From contig OY979716.1 in NCBI GenBank assembly GCA_963855995.1, positions 56,778,089-56,842,088 of the forward strand: a stretch of 64,000 nucleotides of DNA, given 5' to 3'. The stretch comes from Muricea muricata. Its lineage: Eukaryota; Cnidaria; Anthozoa; Malacalcyonacea; Plexauridae. A model generated the notes under the pieces. The model was not told where the DNA came from. It saw nothing but the letters and a program-made list of their open reading frames with translations, and made no database searches. This document shows, piece after piece, positions 34,183 through 45,871 of this stretch; the stretch's first letter is position 1, and every line of letters starts with the position of its first letter. The translations under genes and the position numbers were made by a program.

Positions 34183-36516
34183 TTAATAGTAGATAGCCAC
34201 AGTCTCTTGATTTTTCCCATAAAAATCCCGAATTAGGCTTGGTAACACCCCAAACCTATATCATACAAGCAATACAAAGACAAATATCGCGAATGTACTT
34301 TTCTAACACAAAGTTGCCATCAAACGATGTATTTCAAAACTTGGCCGGCCGGCCGACTAATTGAGGATCTAACACTGAATTAAAATCACCGGCCACAAAG
34401 GTTGGCCGGGATAGATCAAATAAGCCTGTTAACACGGCAAAAAAGTATTACGCGCCGGATTGTGGTTTGGCGCATATAAACTAATAAAGCTAGCCTGGCC
34501 TTCCCCGAAGTCCACAACGGCCTGAACATAGCGGCCATCTTCATCCTTGATTATCTTCATGATCTGGAGTCACACCACATCCACCTTCATACACGTAAGC
34601 CAGTTTACCAGTGCAGTTCGCTTTAGATGGTCGTTCAGACCGTTAATGGTCAGTGCTATTGCTCTGAGATCCATTATCGGACTCCAGGAAAGATGCAGGC
34701 AGCTCCATAAGGAGCTGTAAACAGTTAGGATCGGCGAGAAGCGCCCTGTTGATGTCCTCCAAAGTGTCCAGCGGCTACTGCCCTGACTGGGCCACAGAGG
34801 CCCCACCAATCAATTCTTCAAACCTCCCCGTTGATGATGCAGGGGAGGGTAGAAACCAGGGTATGAGGGGAAAGAGCCGAACAATGACTCATCTCCCTCT
34901 TCCACCGATGGAAAGGAGCTGCTATGGAATGGGCATGGAGTTTCCCACCTCGTGTTGGTAACCACAGCAGCTACGTTTGAGGACTGAGAGAGAGACTCCA
35001 TCGTCGACTCCATCTCCAAGCAAGAAAGAGGGGAGGAGACTGGCGGGATCTCGCTCCCCTCAACTAAATTATTGATATTTTATTATTATTCTTATTAATA
35101 GGAGGCTGGGCTGCTCTCTGACCAGCCTCGCCAGGAGCGGAAGGGGCAGTCTCACCCTGTGGGTCTTTGGCGACCGCCTTAACTCCCGCTCCCTTTGAAG
35201 ACCAACCCCTTAGCTTTGCCAGCCTCTCTATTTACTTTTGGTGGAAGGAAGCTGCATATCCATAAGATCAGCCTCTCCAAGGGCGCAAGGGACAGCCTCA
35301 CCTCAAGGGTCTATGGCGGCTTCCTGAACTTTTGGCCCCTTTGAGGACTGACCCACAGATGTGTCAGCCTCCTTAACAATGCTATTCTGTGTTTCTGGGG
35401 AGGATCTCAACGCAGCAGCTTTCGAAGGTGCCGACTTGACATCCCTCGACGCGTTGAGCTTAGTACGGAGATCCTCCACTGTTTTCTTAGGAAGGGCAGA
35501 GACAGTGCGCCCTGACCTTTAATACTAATTTGTGGGTCATCTTGACCTGATTCACCACCACCACTGCCTATGGTGTTAAATTTACTTTGGTACTATTGAG
35601 GTAGTAGAAGAGGTTTTTAGAGTTTTAGGTTATTGGTGGGAATGGATAAACATTGTGTGAATGAAATTTCTTTTACAAATAATTTCTGTTTCCTTTTAAA
35701 CTTGCCTGTCAATAACGAATTGGGGATAGTCCAAGATGGCCGCCATGAGTTCATTATGAAGTGTTTTAAACCTTCTTAAAACCATTAGAGAAGTTGTGGC
35801 AAGCTGTCTTCGCAGTTAATATGGGAAAGAGGTTTCCCTGATAATTTGGTCAGTTTTAATTTACACATTGCGATTAGATTTGCAGAAATTTTGATCGATT
35901 CTAGTATATCATCTCACTATAAATATTCTGGCTTTTTGGGTAACTGAATTCAAAAATTGGGTCACTGAATTCAAAAGGATGCTTTATCCAGTAATTTAGA
36001 TCAGTGTTGCCATCCCATTGTTGGTTTTTGGCTGATTTCTGGGCCCTCCAAGACTTTGGGCTGTACTTGCTCGCATGCTCTACCTCCAGGCATACGAAAC
36101 AAGTTGGTGGCTGCCCGCGGTAACGGAAGGATACCAAGAAACCACCGATATTAATGTTGGCTGGGATAGGCTTTGTGAGAACCATGGGCACCCTACGAGT
36201 GCTGCGGAGTGAACGGACTCAAAGCCATTCACTTTAAGATGTTGTACGGAAATTACTCTCCCGTAGGGTGCCAAGGTCTCAAACAAAATATTGTCTTGCA
36301 TTTTTGAAAATCCTACGAGCTAGTACATTCTTAAGGCGTTTATCAACGTTCTATCATGAAGTATTCATGTCTACAGTGAGACCGCTATGCATTATGGAAG
36401 AGCAACGGAAAATTTCAATATGACCCATAGCCCCCTTGCAAACTAAAACAAAAATATAAGTGTAGAGAGAAATTCTATTACACACGTATGATCTTAGTAT
36501 TCTAACATATAGTGTA

Positions 36517-38078
36517 CACTGCGTCCCAGAATTATATGCAAATCCAAATTTTTGCGATAACTTCGGCAATATTTAACAAAATTTGGTGAAATTTAAGTAT
36601 TGATTCTTTACTATTCTTGTCCACATAATGTACGAGACTCGCTCAATTCTGTTCATTGCCACTGCTTTGACTCATTTTACTGATTTTTTGTTGGTCTTAC
36701 TGTTCCAGAATTATATGCAAAGACATAAACAATGTCAAAATAGGATAAATTTGAAGGGAATATAAGGCTTGACAGTTTATTATGTTACTGTTAGGTATAG
36801 TTCGTTCAAAACAGCGTCAATGTGAACATTAACTTCTTAACCAGCACGCACAGCTCAGATAGAGAAAAATAACATTCAATCTATTCATATCGTCAAAGTC
36901 TTGACTGGATCACATGGATAGAATATCTTTGGATGGAGCCATGATGGCGTTTCAAGGATCATCTTTGGATTCGTACTGTCAGCCGTTGGCGTGGATCACC
37001 GCCGTAAGGATGATCCAGATGTTTCTCAGGTGGATTTACGCCTGGGCATGGCCTGCGTGGAGATCAGGCTGGATACTTCTTTTTTCCCCATATTTTGCTG
37101 GAACGAAGTTCAGGTATATATGGCGCAAAGTCTTGTGGTGCATGGCGTCCTGCATGACTGTGCATAAAAACAAGTTTTTCACAGATACACACTACCTTTG
37201 GTGGGCCTGGTGATAGCAGGCACGGAAGGTAATGTAGGTCAGATCAACGCACTCATTTTCTCAGACATCAGCGAATAGGTGTTAGAGTGATATTTTCGGC
37301 AGGAATTTTCGATAATGAGATGTTTCTGGTTTGATCATAAAGTCGAAATTACTTTTTGTATCTCACACACTACCTGAAGAAGAAGCTTATCCAATGGTAC
37401 AGGCACAACAGCTTAGTATGCACCAAAACTTTGTTTTTATGCATGATATTGGGCCATGCAATGTAACACGACTTCCACTATATACCTAAAATTCGTTTTA
37501 GTAAAATATGGAAAAAATTGGAACATCCAGCCTAATCCTCAGGCGTAGGTCCAACTGAGAAACTTCTGGATCATTCTTAAGCCGGCGATCCACGCCACTC
37601 AAAGACAGTACAAATCCAAAGATGATCTTAGAAACGCTATTATTGCATGTAACCCAGTCAAGAGTCTGACAATATGAATGGATTCAGGATTGTTTTGTAC
37701 AACTTCCAAACATGATGGTTGTATAAAATATTAACTGAGTTGTACAAGCTGGTTAAGTTGTTAATGTTTACTTTGACACTGTTTTGAACAAACTAAATCT
37801 AACAGTAACGTAATAAACCGTCAAGCCTAATTTTCCCCCTCAAATTTTCCTATTTTGACATTTCTTATGTGCTTTGCATATAATTGTGGAACAGTAAGAC
37901 CAACAAAAAATCAGGAAAATAGCTGCCATAGTGGTGGTAATGTACAGAATTGAGCGAGTCTCGCACAATATGTGGGCAAGAATAATAAACAATCAATACT
38001 GAAATTTGATCAAATTGTGTTAAATATTGTCAAAGTTATCTTAAAATTTTGATTTGCATATAATTCTGGAACGCAGTG
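36517..38078. mobile_element. 1.56-kb fold-back element, Tc1/mariner-type ends
   Basis: Ends CACTGCGTCCCAGAATTATA and its complement (...CAGAACGCAGTG type), each bordered by TA. The arms remain complementary with mismatches almost to the centre near 37290, for example ATCATCTTTGGATT near 36960 and AATCCAAAGATGAT near 37620. TA duplication and CACTG ends suggest a Tc1/mariner relative. There is no transposase, so it is non-autonomous. The whole element could form a single hairpin about 780 bp long. Confidence 0.8.
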
Positions 38079-38154
38079 TAGTATCTGTTCAGTTTTGGAG
38101 CACTTTGTTTCATGGTTGATTTCATAGTTCATTTTATATTTGATTCAAGGAATA

Positions 38155-38312
38155 GGTGGGCTGTTCTCGGTGGTAGTGCAATGACCGAGACAACCCGTGG
38201 CCAGGGCAAAGCAAGCTTTAGAGATAAGTCCCATGGCCGAGCTGCAAAAATCAGTTTAATTTATGAGTTAGGCATTGCCTAACATATCAGATATTAAGCT
38301 GATAAGAACAGA
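38155..38312 (-). ncRNA. U2 snRNA gene, 5' part replaced by retroelement
   Basis: Sense starts CTGTTCTTATCAG and continues TTAATATCTGATATG (stem-loop IIa region), a small stem TTAGGCAATGCCTAA, AATTAAACTGATTTTTGC (Sm region), AAAGCTTGCTTT (stem-loop III) and CGGTCATTGCACTACCACCG (stem-loop IV, U2B'' loop), ending GCCCACC. Known: U2 recognises the branch point. About the first 40 nucleotides, including the branch-point-pairing region, are missing; in their place lies the 3' end of the RLE retrotransposon. Several substitutions against the normally invariant sequence indicate a pseudogene or an old insertion. Confidence 0.85.
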
Positions 38313-38870
38313 GTTTCTTATCAACAATATCCAAAATGATGGGACCAAGCCAAGTGTGTGTGGTGGTGCAACACCGTCATCGTATAGAACAAAAAAGGTC
38401 ACTTGTATAAAATAACATATAACACAAAACAAACATAGATATGGAAAAAGAAATGAGAAACATGTTCCCACATGTACCACGTAGGGTGATAAGAAAAAAA
38501 AAGCAATAACAAGAAGAGAAACAATGAACTAATGTACAAGAGGACGTACGATTGGACAAACAATAGGACGTACAATAGGACAAAATGAAAACAATAAAAA
38601 ACAGGACAAAGGAAATGGATGGCTGATGTAACAACATACTGCATCCAAGGAATAAGATGGAAGCAATATTCCTTCTTCTGATGCTTAACCCGAGTAGCAC
38701 ACCTGGGACGAAAGAAAGAAATGGTACAACACATTACAATAAAACAGAACAAATAAATAAGAAATTAATAATTTCGAATGACTGACGTGATACCGCATCC
38801 AAGAAGTAAGCCCAAAGCAAAACTCCTTCACGTGGCAAACAAAAGGGAGCACACCTGGAAAACCGGGAGC

Positions 38871-41110
38871 TCAGGAGAGGGAGCCACCCAAGTATGGGGT
38901 GGAGGATTCATCACACCCCGAACGAAGTCGATAGATAGAATTAGACCCCTTAATAGCATCAGTACAACACAACTTGCGAAAGAGCGACTTGTACCTGCGG
39001 GTCATTCCCAGCCACATCGACAAAAGCTCATTTTGTTTGTACCACGACCCCAAGGCACCTACAACAAAGGGATAAATCTCACAAGATTTACCCTTGGAGG
39101 AAAGAAACTCCTTGAGGGGGGCATACTTGTCAATCTTGGCTGCAGCAGCATCACTCAGAGCAACAGTATCATTGTCGAAGGGACAAGTAACGTCAATTAG
39201 TAAAACACGATTGTCCTCTTCAACAATAACATCAGGTCGCAAGCAGAGGTAGGACTCTTGAACTGTACGGTCAGTTGTAATCTTGCCGAAGCGGATAGCA
39301 TTTATTAGGCGGGAAACAATCGCATTGTGGCGGTCACGAATCTGAACCATGTGAGGGCGACAATGGCAGATAACATGCGGTAATGTCTCGAGCATCAGGC
39401 AGTGGCGACACGTAGCAGCGGTGTTTGAGAAGTGACTCTTATTTGCATTGAGAGGAACTACATTGAGCCTGGTGCGGCGGATGAAGTGCCAGTCTTTAAA
39501 AGAGATGTTCAGACCAGTGCAGTGCCAAGTGGAGCCGTTACCATATTGACCATTAGAAAGGCACCGAGCAACCTTGCCTTGGTCTCAAAGAGCCATCAGC
39601 TCATCACCAAAACGCGACTAAGCCAGGCGATTTAAGAAAGTTGTAACAGTCCGAGACTTAATGGGCTCCGAGTCCTAGAGTCCTACGCAGCGATGGAAAC
39701 GTCATCAGCCTGTTCAGAGTAATGGAAACTGACACGGAGACGACGACAAGCCATACGGACACGCGACCACAGATTAGAATAGGTGTAGTAAAGGTGATCG
39801 GTTCGGCGGTCAGGTGACGAAGACAGGTAGGTAGACAACAAGTCAGGCATGGGATTCCACGGGTTGACCGGCGGACAATGTATTTCAGTCCTTGCCTAGC
39901 CATGGCAGCAACAGCGGGATCAGAAGATGACAGAATGCGCACAGCCTGAACGATGGCCTGAACAATGGCCTGAACGTCACACTCAGTTCACGGTTCCTAA
40001 AAAGCCAAACCACCTGTTCATTTAGTGGTGAAGAAATAAGAGGACGTTGCACGATCCGAAGGGAACAGACATCATGCAGCACAAGAACCAAGGTGGATTT
40101 ATAGATATCAAGGAACTGCATCTCAGGATTGCCAGCCCTAAGGGCATACGTGAGACACAGCTGTACAAAGGTGCAAATGGCATCCAACTTCTGCCACGGA
40201 GCCAAAAAAGAGTATCCAATAAGCTCAACATGCCGCGTAAGCTGCAGAACAATGCTAGGTAGATCATCAATGTTGTGAACGAGTCCAATTGGAACACCCA
40301 GGTAGTGGTACGACTGCTCCTGGGCCAAGGCTGGGATGTGATTACCCTGGATCAAAAAGTCCTGCTGATGAACAAATGTGGCACGCTGCTTAATTGACGT
40401 GAAGGATAGTGAAGCGCACTTGTCCAAACAGAACGAAAGACCAACAATATGAGCAGCATCAGAGGCAGCATCCAACAACAGCTGAAGAGCGGCCTTGCTT
40501 CGGGCTACAATCACCAGATCATCAGCATAGGCAGGGCAGGACAAGGCAGTTCCATAGTCATAACAATTACCAGATTTCAAACTTAGCAGCAGCCTTCACC
40601 CGACGTAGGATGAGCTCAATACAAAGATTGAATAAAATAGGGCTCAGCCGATAGCCCTGCTTCACACTGGCCTGAACAGGAATAGAGCGAGTTTCACCAG
40701 CAGGTGACTTGATGGTCGTGGAAGCACCAGTGTAGGCATTCATAATGAGGGAAACGATGGGATCAGGGACACCAATATGACAGAGGGTGTTCACAATGGT
40801 CACATGTGGAACACTACCAAACGCGTTTCGGATGTCAAGCCAAGCGACACACAACTTCTTATCGCGCCGGGCTTGACCAACCAAAGATTTCAAGATATAC
40901 GTGTGCTCATAACAACCCTCTGTGGGTCGAGCACATTTCTGTTTCTTCGACAAGATGCCAACATCAATGGACCACCAGGTCAAACGTTTAGCAATGATGC
41001 CCATAAACAGCTTATAAATGCAGGACATCAAAGCAATTGGACGAAAGTTACTGACGTCAGCGGGGTCTCCCTTCTTATAGATAAGGACAGTAAACGCTCG
41101 TTTCCAGAGG
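38871..41110 (-). pseudogene. RT and restriction-like endonuclease of the U2-associated LINE
   Basis: In sense order: RT fingers (PIALMSCIYKLF type), CVAWLDIRNAFGSVPH (motif A region with the catalytic Asp), QGYRLSPILFNLCIELIL (motif B), CPAYADDLVIVARSK (motif C, catalytic YADD), then CRHC...HVICHC (zinc knuckle before the nuclease) and LRPDVIVEEDNRVLLIDVTC (PD...D core of the RLE nuclease). The frame shifts several times (near 40575, 39900 and 39650), so the product is dead. The RLE makes the nick that primes reverse transcription and gives site choice. Confidence 0.8.
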
Positions 41111-41367
41111 TCAGGAACGTTCTGGGCTCTGAGACACGTGTTGAAGATAAGGGCCAGGATCTTTGCCGACAGATCAATACGCTTTCAGGTGGGCATATTC
41201 CACACGATCAGCACCAGGGGCAGTGTTGGCAGCACATCGGAGCTTCACAGCAACTTTAGCCTCCGAGACCTCCGACTTGAGATTGGCAGTCCGGTCATCA
41301 TCATTGGCGTTCAGGACGTCAGCACACAGTGCTTCAGCAAGAAGGGGTGGTGTTGCATGTTTTCTCA

Positions 41368-41859
41368 TCAAGAATCAGGACGAGGTTGAGCAGATGGAAT
41401 AGCATCATCATCATCGTCATCAGCATGGAGATTGGGATTCGTTCGTGATAGTAATGGAACGGCGGAAGTGCAGGAGGTCGGAGGTTGAGCACACTCAAGA
41501 TTAACAACGTCGACCGCACAGTCTTCATCAGCAGAATTGGCAGATGAAGGAGGAGAGGGCGTACGAGGATCCAAGCAGGAATCCTCATCACTTTCAGACT
41601 GAGGTCGTGGACAGAAGTGGTGCAACGTAGTGGCTAGGGCCTGCAAGGTGGAATTACTACCACGGGTAGCACCAGAGGGCCGAAAAATGTTCCGTCGCTG
41701 GGTAGGATCAACTGGGGGAGCAACCTCACAACACATACGCGTAGCCACCGTAGAGATGACAGTAGTACCACAGGAAGGACGAGCAACACACAAGGTGCAA
41801 GGAGGGCGAGGTGGAGGAGCAGGAGGATCAACGGGGGCAGAGCAGAAGGTTGCACGCAA
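41368..41859 (-). pseudogene. Linker region between zinc fingers and RT
   Basis: A Pro/Ser/Asp-rich frame (PSPPSSANSADEDCAVDV) with a poly-Asp run lies between the finger region and RT. No domain; probably a linker of the RLE LINE protein. Frame continuity with either neighbour is broken. Confidence 0.45.
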
Positions 41860-42294
41860 GATCTTGAGAGCGTTGAGATGGTTGGACTCAGCAGGATGCC
41901 ATGGCTCTCAGGGCTGGAAACCACCGTGGAAGGAACAGGAGATGGAGAACGCGAACGTGCGGCGACCAACACAATTCTCATTCATTCATTAACTCATTAA
42001 TTAACTTGACCACACGCCGGTCACCTTACAACCAACCTCCACAGAGGTTAGAACAACATTGTCAGAATCAATGCACGCTTCATTCTAAGCAGGGCTGAGT
42101 TGCATTCACGGAGAAATAGAGACCTCGTAGCAGAACCAGAAGGATCCAAAGGTGGAGTACAAGGATCCAAAGGTGGAGGTTCCAAAGGAGAATCACGAGG
42201 GGAGATAGATAAGGAAGTGGAAGGTGGACCCAAATAGGAAGTGGAGGAACACGAAGCTGGAGGTGGAGAAGAGGGACTCAAAACCGGGAGATGA

Positions 42295-42945
42295 TCAACT
42301 GAAGGAGAAGGTGTACATGGCACAGGAGGTAACAGCAGACAGCACCGCACTCGAAGGGACCAGTGGTGATGTAGATTGAAAGCTTGCACCAGCAGTCAGC
42401 TGCCCCATGGTATCCAGGCACTGCAAGGAGGAAGGGACAGGAGTAAAGGTGGACAGTGAGGCAGAAGGTGAGGCATCAAGCACACTGGAACCAAGCGAAG
42501 GAACCTGCGACTGAGGTTGTGACGGGTCCACATAGACGGGGAATAGCGGTGAAGGGATGCCAACATCACAGGTGGAAGAATCGGGTGTGGAGGAGGAGGG
42601 TTCGGAGGCACAACAAATACTACCCACATCTTGGGGGGGGGGGGCAGGAGGGAGACGGATGCAGGAGAGGAGGAAACGAGAGGGACCCATCAGTCGGGTT
42701 GATCGGGGGGGGGGGGGGGGGGGGGTGGGAGGGTCAAACGGTAAGCCAGCAGACCGGTGAATCGCATGAGCTCGAACATGAATCCTAATCTCAGCGGGAT
42801 CAATGTGGGCATCACACCACTGGCAGTGGTATGCTACACAAAGTTGGTGGTAAGGGTGCGCTGAAAGAAGTCTAGCTTGCTGGGTGGCAATGGCTTTAAC
42901 GTTCTTGCACCGCTCACGGGCAAACGGACAAAGCGGGCACTTCAG
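42295..42945 (-). pseudogene. N-terminal zinc-finger region of the RLE LINE
   Basis: Sense CPLCPFARERC and CQWCDAHIDPAEIRIHVRAH look like C2H2-type fingers, the DNA-reading part of R2-group proteins. A Pro/Ser-rich linker follows, containing runs of Pro encoded by G-tracts (plus strand 42633-42644, 12 G; 42705-42725, 21 G). The first residues overlap out of frame with the RT of the neighbouring LINE, marking the junction. Confidence 0.6.
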
Positions 42946-44875
42946 GGGCGTTGTCCAAAAGCAACCGAACATTTTCCGCAGGGGACCGACCTGGGATACC
43001 ACAGGACTGGTCGGGTGAAACCACCGAGGCGATCACCTGCAGAAGACAATTACCTAAGGCCTTACCGGCGATTTTATAGTCCTTACACAAAAGCGTGATG
43101 GGCCTCCAATTCGCCGGATCAAGGCAATCCCCCTTCTTATACGAAAGAGTGATGGCCCCATTTCTCTGGGATTTGCAAAGTCGACCGTGGTGAAAACAAG
43201 TGTTGTATACTTCTACTAAATCAGGGCCCAACGTGTCCCAAAAACACCGAAAAAATTCGGCTGGGAGACCGTCTACCCCGGGCGATTTAGCTGATGGCAT
43301 GTTCGAAAGAGCTTTCGAACATTCCTGAATGGTGAGGTCCCCCTCACACAACCTAAATTCGGCTGGGGTGAGCCTACGTTCGATGAAGTCAAGGAAAAGC
43401 CCTTGGTTGCCTTCGGACAGTTCCTGCGACGAGAACAAACGAAAATAGAACTCACCCCAGACATTCATAACGTCAGTTGTGTTCGTGGCTACTGTCCCAT
43501 CACTCTGCCTGATGGCATTGATCAGCGACTGCTGGCCTCGAACTCTTTCCTTCCTGAGGAAATAAGCCGTTGATCTCTCCCCTTCGACCGCCTCCCGGAC
43601 CTGTGCCCGTAACCTAGCACCCTGAGCTTGGTGAGATAGATACTCCTCAAGCTCAGCCCCAGCCTTTTCACGAAGCGCGGAGAGGTTTTCACCACGCTGA
43701 ACCCGTTGATCTAAGTCAGCGAGCCTGGAATTCAACCCGGCAAATTTATCCTTGTTCTCCTGCTCAAGATTACATGAGAAATCAATAATAAACCGTCGCA
43801 ATCATGCTTTGCGGGCTTCGTACCAATTAGAAAGGAGAGAAAACCCCCCCTTCTCTCGGCGCCATTTGCACCAGAGCTCTTCTACCCCGGTGCAAAAAGC
43901 CTCACGCTGCAGCAATGAAACGTTAAACTTCCACTGTCCGGGACCTTGCTCAACGCCCCAAGGGAAGTTGATCTCGAGGTACATGCACTGATGGTCAGAC
44001 CGAAGATATGGTGAAATTTCTATCTGCCTGACCAGGCCCAAATAGCGCACAGGCAACCAGATCATGTCGATGCGCAAATCCTGAGAACCATTTGTCCTCC
44101 TCCAGGTGAACGTTTTGACGTGGGGGTGACAAGCACGCCAAGCATCACAGAGTTCGAATGTACTCATCAACTGTCGATGAGTGGAGGCCCAATTGTTTGC
44201 CCAGGGGGATACAGGGTTGCATCCAAAACGATCGACATGGGGGTCAACCATTGCGTTAAAATCACCACACATCACAATTGGTATGTCTGGATCTACAGAC
44301 TGATAAAGGGACTCAAAAAATTGACGCCCTTCATTCCTAGAATTCGGTGCATATAGGCACATGACTTGGAAGTCAAAATTGTTGCCAGAAAATTCGACAA
44401 CAATAAGACGACCACAGTCATCCCTATGAACATTTTTAACCTGAAAAATGGGGCGAAAGAGAATGGCAACACCTGAGGATTGCGCGCTACCCGGTGAACT
44501 TTTGCAACACAATTGCTTGTGTGGCGGGGCCCTATTATTATAATCCTCCATCCAGGAGGAGAATTCCTGGATGGAGTTTGCAAGCGTTTCTTGCACACAG
44601 AGAAAATCAACGTTTAAACATAAAATCCAAGCAAATAATATATCCCTAGAGGCCTGCCCATGCAAGCCCTGCACGTTAAGGGTACAAAAGTTAGTGTTCC
44701 TCATCGAGGATCTTTGAGAGGGTGGACTGGTTGACGGTGGAGGATTTCTTTTTCTTGCCGCCTGTGGTGGTAATGGAGGGGTTGGTTTTTTACGTCCGCT
44801 TCCATGCAAGTTATTACTCAGGCGCTTTGGAGACGGATGCTTACGCTTCGAGGTTTTTGACCACTGACTCCGCAA
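42946..44875 (-). pseudogene. ORF2 of second LINE: APE endonuclease and truncated RT
   Basis: Sense: FCTLNVQGLHGQASRD (start of APE), VDFLCVQETLANS (catalytic Glu), IVMCGDFNAMVDPHVDR (Asp/Asn pair), LRIDMIWLP, and SDHQCMYLEI (terminal SDH). After a stop at 43802 the frame resumes with the linker and RT palm entry (PANWRPITLLCKDYKIAGKA, SCGIPGRSPAENVRLLLDNA), where it is cut off. Motifs A to C of RT are absent. A first stretch rich in Pro/Lys/Ser probably bridges from ORF1. An in-frame stop separates endonuclease and RT. Confidence 0.8.
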
Positions 44876-45322
44876 CGGACTGGATGTCTCCTTTTCAGTG
44901 GCAGAAGGATCAGACAGTTCTGAGGTCTCGCCTGGATGTGGTTGGAGTGTAGGAGTAGTGTTTTCTAATGGCTTTAATAGCTCATGCGTTGAGGGAAGGC
45001 GAGGCAGTGGTTCTTCAGTCTTCGAGGAATCAGGGTCGTCGAGAACTGGCGGGGATGTGTGTCCATAATTGAAGACTTGTGAGATTCTTCAGCCAACGGG
45101 AGGCTCGTATCCTCGTGGCCGGCTGGCGGAATGACCATACGGTCACAAGAAGAGGCCGGATCCACGGCAGGCAGAGCAGGTGGGGCCTGTGGTACGGGAG
45201 GGGGAGGGGGCACGGACTCGCCCTCTAAAGGCGGGACAATCTCCGAGACTACGGTGGCAGCGGACTCCTCCACAACCATCTCGGGCTGATCACTTTATTA
45301 GATTTTGACCCAGACTCAGTCG

Positions 45323-45871
45323 TCAAGGGGGGATCTGGGATGACTTGATTAGTTTGGACGGGAATGACAGGCTGTTAGGCCCCAGCCGCAATCTCCGCAA
45401 AGGAGCGCGTACCAAGTGGTGTGTCTTACGTGGGCAGCTACGGACCTCGTGGCCTGCTTCGCGACACACGAAGGAGGATCTAGGTTGGTTCTTATAGAAC
45501 ACGTTGATCGGGTTGCCCTGGATGGTAATTCTACTTGGAATGTCTTGCCTGAGTTCTATTTCCATGCGGTATTTAGACATCCCGTACCCTTTATGAGTAA
45601 TAGCCTTAAGGGCCGAGACAGGGCCGTATTTTGCAATGGTGGTTGTAATTGCTTCGTTCGGTAGACCGTATGGAACACGGTCTAGCACAACAATAGTTGT
45701 TGATTTGACCAGATCGATTTTTAGTTGATGCCCTCTAAAGGAGTACCCATGGGCAATGAATTCGGGTATCTGATCCTGACTGGCCAAGTGTAGTAGAAAG
45801 GCCTTGTTCCCGTGTTGCATGATGTTGAATACATGGCTTTTCATGATTTCCGAGCCTATTTGTCCCTCCAA
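45323..45871 (-). CDS. ORF1 of second LINE with altered CCHC knuckle
   Basis: About 180 residues: an RRM-like segment (VVLDRVPYGLPNEAITTTIAK) and a zinc-knuckle region SFVCREAGHEVRSC. The first Cys of a CxxCxxxxHxxxxC knuckle is replaced by Ser here, while the corresponding protein of the U1-associated LINE keeps it (CFVCQEVGHASKDC). Known role: RNA binding and RNP formation. Loss of the first Cys should weaken zinc binding. Confidence 0.65.
   Translation of the reverse strand: MEGQIGSEIMKSHVFNIMQHGNKAFLLHLASQDQIPEFIAHGYSFRGHQLKIDLVKSTTIVVLDRVPYGLPNEAITTTIAKYGPVSALKAITHKGYGMSKYRMEIELRQDIPSRITIQGNPINVFYKNQPRSSFVCREAGHEVRSCPRKTHHLVRAPLRRLRLGPNSLSFPSKLIKSSQIPP

Larger units (their letters stand above)
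30330..36303 (-). mobile_element. L1/Tx1-like LINE copy 1 (5'-truncated, interrupted)
   Basis: Sense is right to left. ORF1 tail with CCHC knuckle (CFVCLEVEHASK) lies near 36060-36300, the rest of ORF1 at 34850-35570, the APE-type endonuclease at 34400-34700 and 33505-33834 (THGDGTHVSRIDMVW), and RT at 31790-33280 (WRPISLLNVDYKIATRAISG). The C-terminal region lies at 31000-31560 and the 3' UTR at 30330-30800. Many stops and frameshifts; an internal endonuclease segment is missing; about 420 bp of unrelated DNA splits ORF1 near 35570-35990; a MITE sits in the endonuclease. Known: such LINEs nick DNA with APE and prime reverse transcription on the nick. The 3' end (AAAGTATAAACTTA) lies 70 bp from U1 sequence. 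Not functional. Confidence 0.85.
38313..42945 (-). mobile_element. R2-group (RLE) LINE inserted in U2 snRNA, Utopia-like
   Basis: Sense right to left: N-terminal zinc-finger/Pro-rich region, RT, CCHC and restriction-like endonuclease, then a 550-bp 3' UTR ending TTGTTGATAAGAAACT next to U2. R2, NeSL, Hero and Utopia elements share this layout; Utopia is known to insert in U2 genes, so the U2 junction favours that lineage. The 5' end is truncated against another LINE near 42945. No upstream U2 5' fragment was found. Confidence 0.7.

Noticed and set aside
38079-38094. GTATCTGTTC next to the fold-back element, resembling U2 nt 35-45 on the plus strand
   Set aside because: Only ten bases lie outside the element end; the preceding AGTGTA is the element's own terminus. 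The real U2 copy is on the other strand. Treated as chance.
38399-38752. Hydrophobic frames (multiple predicted membrane segments) in 38.3-38.8 kb
   Set aside because: They lie in the 3' UTR of the U2-associated LINE, overlap in two frames and have T-rich composition; probably spurious.
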